The position numbers were made by a program, and so were the translations under genes. The notes under the pieces were generated by a model that was not told the DNA's origin, ran no database searches, and saw nothing but the letters and a program-made list of their open reading frames with translations. A stretch of 5,059 nt of DNA. Source: an uncultured Selenomonadales bacterium (GTDB taxonomy: Bacteria; Bacillota; Negativicutes; Selenomonadales; Selenomonadaceae). The DNA lies in NCBI GenBank assembly GCA_946403735.1, contig CAMJAZ010000167.1:1-5059 (forward strand). Direction: 5' to 3'. Below, one piece after another: positions 1-4,450 of the stretch. Numbering within the stretch: the first letter of the stretch is position 1; the number at the start of each line of letters is the position of its first letter.

Positions 1-263
1 CTCAAACTAAAAAAGTTCCTGCAACTTCGACAACTTCAACGCAAAATGTTTCTGTACCCGCGCAGGTTACAACGCCTCCGAAACATTCAGCGCCCATTGC
101 AAAAGTTGATGACGACGAAATAAAAGTTGCGCCATTTATGAACAGTTCGCCGCCTACACCTTTTGCAACAACTTCAAAAATTATTCGCAGTACGTCCAAT
201 AACGCGCCGCCTGTACCAGTTGGAGGTACGCCAGAAAGTTTGAAAGGTGGGTCGGCAACTTGA
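1..263 (+). CDS. C-terminal tail of an unidentified Pro/Thr/Ser-rich protein (5' end outside window)
   Basis: The frame beginning at base 3 is open from the window edge to a TGA at 261-263 and encodes about 86 residues. The translation is low-complexity, rich in Pro, Thr, Ser, Val and Ala, with short runs such as VPATSTTSTQ, NSSPPTPFATT and NNAPPVPVGG, and no recognisable domain or membrane segment. It reads like a disordered C-terminal tail or linker; the functional part lies upstream. Its stop overlaps the TTG start of the next gene by 4 nt (TTGA, 260-263), implying translational coupling with the GrpE-like and Hsp70-like genes, so the full protein is probably a component or client of that chaperone module. 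That role is inference. Seen directly: the open frame, composition and overlap. The opposite strand is also open here, but that is explained by the skewed composition. Confidence 0.7.
   Translation, partial: QTKKVPATSTTSTQNVSVPAQVTTPPKHSAPIAKVDDDEIKVAPFMNSSPPTPFATTSKIIRSTSNNAPPVPVGGTPESLKGGSAT
243..250 (+). promoter_or_regulatory. Shine-Dalgarno for the TTG start at 260
   Basis: AAAGGTGG lies inside the end of the upstream gene, nine bases before TTG at 260-262. It supports the non-ATG start of the GrpE-like gene, because no nearby downstream ATG has a comparable purine-rich site. Confidence 0.6.
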
Positions 264-1288
264 ACCGTTTGAAATTGTACGACGAAGCTTGCGAATTTAT
301 CGGCAAATATCCTACGGCGACAGATTGTCAGAAAAATTTTTACATGCAAATTTTGACGACGATTTTTTATGAACTTTTGACGAATAAAACTTCACCGCTA
401 CTTTCAAGATTCTGCGCGGATAACAGCATACGTAATCTTGACGTGAAGAATTTTAAAATTTTGTATACGCCGCCAAGTTATGACAAGTTGCCAAGTGCCG
501 CCGATATGTACTTGACTTTGTACGGGCTAAAAATTTTGTTTACAGAAAATCTTGACGCTTGCTCCAAAACTTACGACAGACAAAATTTTCAAAATAATAT
601 TTTTCGCGGTCAATCACTTGGCGAAACTTACGCTCAAAGTATTATTAATTTTTTCTATGAAATTGATGACAGTTTAAAAAATTTTCAGCAGTCGGAAAAA
701 ATTGTTGAAGTACCCGTCGAAAAAGTTGTACAAGTTCCAGTTGAAAAAATTATTGAAGTTCCTGCCGCGCCGCAAATTGTTAGCGACGCTGAATCAGCTG
801 ACTTGTTGAAGGCGTTGGACGAAATTGCGAAAAATCGTAAGTCGGACGATGAAAAAATTGTCGACGAAATAAAAAAAGTTCAGCAGTCTGTACAAGGTGA
901 ACTTAGCGCCATTCAGCAAAGTTTGAAACAAATTTCTGAAATTCGTGACGACATAGACTTTCGCGGTATGAAAGAGCCGATTTATCAATTGATTCAACTT
1001 TATCACAAATTGGACGACAACTTGAAACGTCACCCAATGGTGGACAAAGACAAAGGCTACGCCGCGTTAATTAAACGTTGCGAAAGTTTTTTGAAATATG
1101 TTGCTCAATCGCTTAAAATGCTGGGCGTTGAACTCATCAATGAAACGGGCAAAACTTTTGACCCCGATAAAAATAAAGTTGCTGACGATTCGCCAGTTTC
1201 CCTTGACTCGACCGTCACGAAGATTGTTAAATCTGGTTTCGTGTACAAGGGACAAATTCTTGAAAAAGCGGAGGTAATTTGTAAATGA
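260..1288 (+). CDS. GrpE-like nucleotide exchange factor with an extra N-terminal region
   Basis: This 342-residue protein ends in a GrpE-like domain (about 225-342). The segment around 239-258 resembles the GrpE LLpvlDnLerA region, a helix follows, and the beta domain carries LGVELINETGKTFDPDKN (288-305), a close echo of the GrpE 'GVe.I...G..FDP' signature; it ends in GFVYKGQILEKAEVIC, matching the usual 'GY.l.drvLRpA.V'. The conserved His after FDP in classical GrpE is absent. Residues 1-140 form an aromatic-rich region I do not recognise and without an HPD J-domain motif. Residues 146-169 are three tandem octapeptides, and 176-232 is a charged, probably coiled-coil stretch. Classical GrpE has about 180-210 residues, so this is nearly twice as long. 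GrpE releases ADP from Hsp70, and the next gene encodes an Hsp70 overlapping by 4 nt, so a dedicated pair is likely. There is no signal peptide, so it is probably cytosolic. The start is TTG with an upstream Shine-Dalgarno. Confidence 0.8.
   Translation: MNRLKLYDEACEFIGKYPTATDCQKNFYMQILTTIFYELLTNKTSPLLSRFCADNSIRNLDVKNFKILYTPPSYDKLPSAADMYLTLYGLKILFTENLDACSKTYDRQNFQNNIFRGQSLGETYAQSIINFFYEIDDSLKNFQQSEKIVEVPVEKVVQVPVEKIIEVPAAPQIVSDAESADLLKALDEIAKNRKSDDEKIVDEIKKVQQSVQGELSAIQQSLKQISEIRDDIDFRGMKEPIYQLIQLYHKLDDNLKRHPMVDKDKGYAALIKRCESFLKYVAQSLKMLGVELINETGKTFDPDKNKVADDSPVSLDSTVTKIVKSGFVYKGQILEKAEVICK
695..766 (+). repeat. Three tandem 24-nt units encoding the EKxVxVPV octapeptide
   Basis: Residues 146-169 of the GrpE-like protein read EKIVEVPV, EKVVQVPV and EKIIEVPA in immediate succession. 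The three 24-nt units differ mainly at synonymous or conservative positions, so the peptide rather than the DNA appears to be kept. Such VPV-type repeats usually form an extended spacer; here they separate the unknown N-terminal region from the coiled coil and GrpE domain. Confidence 0.9.
1270..1275 (+). promoter_or_regulatory. Shine-Dalgarno of the Hsp70-like gene
   Basis: GGAGGT lies nine bases before ATG 1285 and inside the last codons of the GrpE-like gene. With the ATGA overlap, it fixes the start and indicates coupled translation of the pair. Confidence 0.8.
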
Positions 1289-2748
1289 AGATTGGAATTG
1301 ATTTTGGCACAACATTTTCATTGCCTGCTGCCCTAATCAATGGTCATCCAGCAACTTTGTTGCCAAGCGGCGCTTACGGTATGCCTTCCGTATTTTATCG
1401 TGATGCTAAAATGGGAATTTTGGTAGGGCAACCTGCTGAAAATCGCGGACAACTTAAACCTGCTAACGTCGTACGCAATGTGAAAATGTTCATTAGCGAC
1501 ACGTCGACGAATAATTTTAATCTTGACGGTAGCCCCTTCAATAAAAAGCAAATCGTAGGCTGGATTATAAATGAAGTTGCAAAATTTGCCAGTGAAGAAA
1601 TTGAACGTCGGCAACTTGCGTCACAAAATATTGAAGGCGCAGTGATTTCCGTACCAGCGGCGTTTGACATTCGCGAACTTGATTTCATTCGACAAGCGTC
1701 GGAAGATGACGCGGGCTTAAAAGTTTTAGGTTTCATTCGTGAACCTGTAGCGGCGGCAATTTCATATTTCAACGCGCCGAGTGCTGAAGATAAAAAAACT
1801 ATTTTAGTGTACGATTTAGGCGGCGGAACTTGTGACGTTGCGATTGTCCGCGCAGATAGTACGGCTAAGGAATGGTACAAAGTTTTGGCGTCCGATATGC
1901 GGCGAATCGGCGGCAGAGATTGGGACGAACTTTTAGTTGAGCTGATTAAAAGAAAATGCCGTGCTGAAAATCCTGACGTTGAATTTAGCAAACGTGATGA
2001 AGAAAAAATTCGTAAGGCGGCGTTGAACGTCAAGCATAATTTATCGCGGCTGACTGAATATGCCAGTGAAGTTGAAGTCGACGGCGAAGTTTATGATTTT
2101 GAAATTACCCGCGCAGAGTTTGAAAAAAATTCCGCCGAACTTTTGCGCTCCACAATGAAAATGGTTGACAAGCTGATTGATAGTTTTGGCGGGAAAATTG
2201 ACTACATTGTCTGCGTTGGCGGAAGTTCCAATATGCCGCAAGTTAAAGCCGCATTTGAAAAAAATTATCCGTACATTGAATTGAAATTGTACGAACCCGA
2301 AAAAGCTATAGCATTTGGCGCGGCGATTTACGCTGAACATCTTGACGAAGAAAATTATTTGCGCGACATCTGCAAATTTTCATACGGCGCGGAGTACGTG
2401 GAAGATTTTGAAACGTATCACGACAAAAAACGGCTTAGAATTTTTAATCTCATATACAAAGATGATGAATTGCCCGCGTCTGGCGAATCGACTTCAAGTA
2501 AGCTTAAAGACGGTCAAACTGCGACGTACATTGAAATTTATGAATCTGAATGTAAAGATTATATGTATTTGCCAAGAGACGGTAAAAAAATTGGCGTGAT
2601 TCGCATTACTGGCTTAAAGGACAGCAAGAAAGACGATGAAACTTTACTAACGATGACTATTGACAAAAGCGGTTTAATGCGCTTGAAGGCTATTGACGTT
2701 AAGACGGGAAGATCTGTTGAAGCTGATATTCAACTTGACGGTTATTAG
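1285..2748 (+). CDS. Short, lidless Hsp70-family ATPase (DnaK-like)
   Basis: This 487-residue Hsp70 homologue has all main actin-fold ATPase motifs: phosphate-1 IGIDFGTTFS (3-12), a Lys at 67 in the position of the catalytic Lys of DnaK (NVKMFI), VPAAF (123-127), EPVAAAISY (153-161), phosphate-2 DLGGGTCD (177-184), GGRDWD (209-214), the adenosine motif VGGSSNMP (311-318) and EKAIAFGAAI (339-348). ATP binding and hydrolysis therefore look intact. Residues about 355-487 resemble the beta substrate-binding domain, including the region around IGVIRITGL and IDKSGLMRLKAIDVKTG (459-475). The protein then stops, so the roughly 100-residue helical lid of DnaK (about 638 residues) is absent. The interdomain linker, VLLLD-like in DnaK, is replaced by a segment around YLRDICKFSYG (358-368). 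It overlaps the GrpE-like gene by 4 nt (ATGA) and has a GGAGGT Shine-Dalgarno. A specialised chaperone with a fixed partner or client is likely; general folding by this protein alone is less likely. Confidence 0.9.
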   Translation: MKIGIDFGTTFSLPAALINGHPATLLPSGAYGMPSVFYRDAKMGILVGQPAENRGQLKPANVVRNVKMFISDTSTNNFNLDGSPFNKKQIVGWIINEVAKFASEEIERRQLASQNIEGAVISVPAAFDIRELDFIRQASEDDAGLKVLGFIREPVAAAISYFNAPSAEDKKTILVYDLGGGTCDVAIVRADSTAKEWYKVLASDMRRIGGRDWDELLVELIKRKCRAENPDVEFSKRDEEKIRKAALNVKHNLSRLTEYASEVEVDGEVYDFEITRAEFEKNSAELLRSTMKMVDKLIDSFGGKIDYIVCVGGSSNMPQVKAAFEKNYPYIELKLYEPEKAIAFGAAIYAEHLDEENYLRDICKFSYGAEYVEDFETYHDKKRLRIFNLIYKDDELPASGESTSSKLKDGQTATYIEIYESECKDYMYLPRDGKKIGVIRITGLKDSKKDDETLLTMTIDKSGLMRLKAIDVKTGRSVEADIQLDGY

Positions 2749-2757
2749 TTAGTAGTT
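2744..2757 (+). repeat. Two 7-bp repeat units across the Hsp70 stop codon
   Basis: ATTAGTT (2744-2750) and AGTAGTT (2751-2757) are adjacent copies of the heptamer seen at 3006-3026 and 3318-3345. The TAG stop codon of the Hsp70-like gene (2746-2748) lies in the first unit. Confidence 0.55.
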
Positions 2758-2813
2758 AGGGGCTGTTGAATAAATAGTTTATAAATATTTCAAGCTGAAA
2801 AATAATGGAAACC

Positions 2814-2919
2814 AGCGGCATTTCCCAGCGCCTGGTGAAAAGTTTGATGAAAGGCGCGAATGAACGCGGTGAAATGTTGAATTACAGAAAAGTTTAACGC
2901 GAGGCGCACAAATGCCGCT
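2814..2919. repeat. Long interrupted inverted repeat, possible RNA fold or small mobile/REP-like element
   Basis: AGCGGCATTT (2814-2823) is perfectly complementary to AAATGCCGCT (2910-2919). Just inside, GCGCCT (2828-2833) pairs with AGGCGC (2902-2907), leaving only a 4 x 2 base internal loop between the two helices. A second AGGCGC at 2852-2857 allows an alternative, shorter hairpin with the same GCGCCT. The enclosed sequence also has repeated GAAAAGTTT (2837-2845 and 2887-2895) and ACGCG words. The nested, compensating structure suggests a folded RNA or a dispersed palindromic element; which one cannot be told from a single copy. Confidence 0.6.
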
Positions 2920-2932
2920 ATGTTTTCTTTTG

Positions 2933-2963
2933 CTACTTTTCTTTTGCGCCAAAAGAAAAGTAG
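2933..2963. terminator. Perfect 14-bp hairpin, possible bidirectional terminator
   Basis: CTACTTTTCTTTTG (2933-2946) and CAAAAGAAAAGTAG (2950-2963) are exact complements around a CGC loop. The stem is A/T-rich and only a short TTT follows on the plus strand, so it is not a textbook intrinsic terminator. Its place after the Hsp70 operon fits a transcription end, but it could equally be the terminal part of the adjoining palindromic element. Confidence 0.4.
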
Positions 2964-2988
2964 TTTATCAACATAAAAATTAATCAAC

Positions 2989-3008
2989 ACCACCTAGTAC
3001 CACCTAGT
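2989..3008 (+). repeat. 10-bp tandem duplication
   Basis: ACCACCTAGT occurs twice in direct succession (2989-2998 and 2999-3008). It runs straight into the heptamer repeats that begin at 3006. Confidence 0.75.
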
Positions 3009-3026
3009 AGTTTGTAGTGAATAGTT
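3006..3026 (+). repeat. Three degenerate 7-bp repeat units
   Basis: AGTAGTT, TGTAGTG and AATAGTT lie in phase at 3006-3026, upstream of the HMA-fold gene. They match the heptamer at 2744-2757 and 3318-3345. Confidence 0.55.
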
Positions 3027-3054
3027 TTTTTCTAAAAGCTAACAACTAGATTTT

Positions 3055-3061
3055 AAAGGAG
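3055..3061 (+). promoter_or_regulatory. Shine-Dalgarno of the CxxCGCG/HMA gene
   Basis: AAAGGAG lies 11 bases before ATG 3073. It selects this start and this frame over the overlapping shifted frame that begins at 3077. Confidence 0.75.
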
Positions 3062-3072
3062 TAATTTTAAAA

Positions 3073-3315
3073 ATGTGTGCAGAATGTGGTTGCGGACAAA
3101 ATAACGGTAACACGCGCTTGCAGTTCACGGCGAACGGTTACAATGAAGACAACGCAAAGGTTATCGAAAAAAGTTTATTGGGCTTGCCAGGCGTTATGTA
3201 CGTGCATATTCACGCGCATGACGGCGAAACGACTATTGATTACAATCCCAAGAAAACTAAATTATCAAAAATTCTTAGCGTCTTTGAAGATAATAACGTT
3301 GACGCGCAGATTTAG
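3073..3315 (+). CDS. Small HMA-fold protein with N-terminal HypB-like CxxCGCG motif
   Basis: This 80-residue cytosolic protein has two recognisable parts. It begins MCAECGCG (Cys 2, 5, 7), the same layout as the N-terminal high-affinity nickel motif of HypB proteins (MCTTCGCG in E. coli, from memory). Residues 14-80 follow the ferredoxin-like heavy-metal-associated pattern: strand LQFTANGY, helix AKVIEKSLLGLPGV (28-41), strand VHIHAH, strand TTIDYNP (53-59) and a last helix ending in FEDNNVDAQI. The CxxC of classical HMA domains, expected after GY at 22-23, is missing, so the N-terminal cysteines, perhaps with His 45, 47 and 49, may take over metal binding. An ABC ATPase of nickel/peptide type starts 27 nt downstream, which suggests metal handling or delivery; both this and nickel specificity are inference. 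The start has a good Shine-Dalgarno. Confidence 0.75.
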   Translation: MCAECGCGQNNGNTRLQFTANGYNEDNAKVIEKSLLGLPGVMYVHIHAHDGETTIDYNPKKTKLSKILSVFEDNNVDAQI

Positions 3316-3317
3316 TA

Positions 3318-3345
3318 AGTAGTTAGTAGTGAGTAATAAGTAGTG
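3318..3345 (+). repeat. Four degenerate 7-bp repeat units filling the gap before the ABC gene
   Basis: AGTAGTT, AGTAGTG, AGTAATA and AGTAGTG run without interruption from 3318, just after the TAG stop at 3313-3315, to 3345. The last three bases are the GTG start codon of the ABC ATPase. No GGAGG-like site is present, so the repeat occupies the place of a ribosome binding site. Confidence 0.65.
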
Positions 3346-4002
3346 AAAGTTTTAGAAGTTCGCCACTTGAAAAAAATTTTCGTCAAGGGTGGTAAAGCGT
3401 CTACTATCCTTGACGACGTAAATTTTTCAATCGACGCTGGAGAATGTTTAGCGATCGTCGGATCGTCAGGTTGCGGAAAAAGTACAACTGCGCGAATCGT
3501 AGCAAAACTTTTAAACGCTGACGGCGGCGAAATTTTTTTGTGTGGACAAAACGTCACGGAAGTTAAAGACTTGAAAGATTTTTACAGCAAAGTCCAAATG
3601 ATTTTTCAAACGCCTGAAGATTCTTTCGACCCGCGCAGAACTTTAGGCTGGAGCATTGCCGAACCGCTGAAAAATTACGGCGCTAAAAATATCGCTGAAA
3701 AAGTTGAAAGCTTACTTGTCGAAGTTGGCTTAACTGCCGAATACGCTGAACGTTATCCGCATGAAGTTTCTGGCGGTGAATGTCAACGTGCGGCGATAGC
3801 GCGTGCAATTTCGCTTGAACCTAAACTTTTAATCTGCGACGAGGCGACTAGCGCCCTTGATGTGACAGTTCAAGCGCAAATCGTCAAGCTGATTAAAAAT
3901 CTTTGTCGTAAAAAAAATATCGCGTGTCTTTTCATAACACACGATTTAAATTTATTGCCGAAAATCGCCGATAAAGTTTTGGAACTTCAAGCTAAAAATT
4001 AA
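3343..4002 (+). CDS. ABC transporter ATP-binding protein, dipeptide/nickel (DppF/NikE) type, short
   Basis: This 219-residue ATPase has all nucleotide-binding motifs in order: Walker A GSSGCGKST (40-48), Q-loop Gln 89, the family-typical TPEDSFDPRRTL (90-101, compare SxxNPR in Opp/Dpp/Nik ATPases), signature VSGGECQ (142-148), Walker B LLICDE (162-167), D-loop SALD (170-173) and switch His 200 in FITHD. It should therefore power import of peptides or nickel across the inner membrane. Relatives have about 250-330 residues; this one stops soon after the switch region and lacks the usual C-terminal oligopeptide-transporter extension. No permease, binding protein or partner ATPase is in the window, so it is an orphan here. 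The start is GTG with no Shine-Dalgarno; an in-frame TAA at 3337-3339 leaves no upstream alternative. Translation may depend on coupling to the gene 27 nt upstream. Confidence 0.85.
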   Translation: MKVLEVRHLKKIFVKGGKASTILDDVNFSIDAGECLAIVGSSGCGKSTTARIVAKLLNADGGEIFLCGQNVTEVKDLKDFYSKVQMIFQTPEDSFDPRRTLGWSIAEPLKNYGAKNIAEKVESLLVEVGLTAEYAERYPHEVSGGECQRAAIARAISLEPKLLICDEATSALDVTVQAQIVKLIKNLCRKKNIACLFITHDLNLLPKIADKVLELQAKN

Positions 4003-4004
4003 AT

Positions 4005-4010
4005 GGAGGA
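4005..4010 (+). promoter_or_regulatory. Shine-Dalgarno that decides the DUF805 start
   Basis: GGAGGA sits seven bases before ATG 4018. It overlaps the alternative ATG at 4003, which therefore has no site of its own and is unlikely to be the start. Confidence 0.8.
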
Positions 4011-4017
4011 AATTTTA

Positions 4018-4449
4018 ATGGTGAAAGATAAAACGCTTGCTGAAAATTTTCTTAAGCGTGAAGGTCGGCTTAATCGTCTTCGCTATTTCAAGCGAAATGT
4101 TGTACTTGTAATCGTCACGTTTATATTAATGTTCATAGCCGCAATAATTTTTATGGACTATACGACTTACAAAGTTAGTACTGCTGGACATATCGCCTTT
4201 TTCATTATAATGCTGATTATGTTCGTGCCTAGTTATTGCCTTGTAGTGCGGCGTCTTCACGATATGGATAGAGATGAACTGCTTGCCAAAATGTACATTG
4301 CTGGTGGAGTTACAAGCTTTTTTCTCAACTTCATTTTGAAATATGAATTTGAACCGCTGGAAATTGTAATGGTAATACTCGGGCTGTACATATTGTTAGT
4401 TCCAGGAACTCAAGGCGCTAATCGGTACGGTGCAGACCCATTAAAATGA
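4018..4449 (+). CDS. DUF805 family integral membrane protein
   Basis: This 143-residue protein carries the DUF805 marks: an N-terminal amphipathic stretch with EGRLNRLRYFKRN (15-27), the loop motif RRLHDMDRDE (78-87, compare RRLHDtgrS) and the closing PGTQGANRYGADP (129-141). Hydrophobic segments at about 28-46, 57-77, 91-107 and 112-129 suggest four membrane passes in the inner membrane. The biochemical role of the family is not established. I chose ATG 4018 over 4003 because GGAGGA lies correctly before it. The gene follows the ABC ATPase by 15 nt, so the two are probably cotranscribed, but DUF805 proteins are not known as ABC permeases and this one is too short to act as one. It ends one base from the convergent whiA stop. 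Confidence 0.85.
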   Translation: MVKDKTLAENFLKREGRLNRLRYFKRNVVLVIVTFILMFIAAIIFMDYTTYKVSTAGHIAFFIIMLIMFVPSYCLVVRRLHDMDRDELLAKMYIAGGVTSFFLNFILKYEFEPLEIVMVILGLYILLVPGTQGANRYGADPLK

Positions 4450-4450
4450 T

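Larger units (their letters stand above)
2749..3072. other. 324-nt structured intergenic region
   Basis: No convincing gene lies between the Hsp70-like gene and the CxxCGCG/HMA gene. The stretch holds, in order, heptamer repeats, an AT-rich leader, a long interrupted inverted repeat (2814-2919), a perfect hairpin (2933-2963), a 10-bp tandem duplication (2989-3008), more heptamers (3006-3026) and a Shine-Dalgarno (3055-3061). A 30-codon reading frame (ATG 2805, TAA 2895-2897) has no Shine-Dalgarno and lies within the inverted repeat. The minus strand is open from 2993 to 2790 but resembles nothing I know. The sequence from 2814 to 2919 looks richer in G and C than the AT-rich genes around it. 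I see no confident promoter, although one for the downstream genes is expected here. Confidence 0.6.

Noticed and set aside
2..349. Long minus-strand open frame opposite the Pro/Thr-rich tail
   Set aside because: Its Val/Gly/Phe-rich translation mirrors the repetitive composition of the plus strand; it has no domain and crosses the start of a well-supported gene.
695..766. Short CRISPR-like array
   Set aside because: The units are contiguous, in frame and encode a repeated peptide; there are no spacers.
1395..2033. Minus-strand frame of 212 codons inside the Hsp70 gene
   Set aside because: It lies entirely opposite conserved Hsp70 motifs and its serine-rich product matches nothing; it is a shadow.
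2790..2993. Minus-strand frame of 67 codons in the intergenic region
   Set aside because: It runs through both palindromes, where open frames arise easily, and has no recognisable domain or clear ribosome binding site.
2764..3040. Candidate sigma-70 promoters (for example TTGAAT near 2765 and TTGTAG near 3012)
   Set aside because: Spacing or the -10 match is poor in this AT-rich stretch, so no specific promoter can be supported.
3077..3322. Shifted plus-strand frame overlapping the HMA gene
   Set aside because: The Shine-Dalgarno, the CxxCGCG motif and the HMA pattern all support the frame starting at 3073.
4003..4017. ATG 4003 as start of the DUF805 protein
   Set aside because: GGAGGA at 4005-4010 overlaps it and is correctly spaced for ATG 4018 instead.
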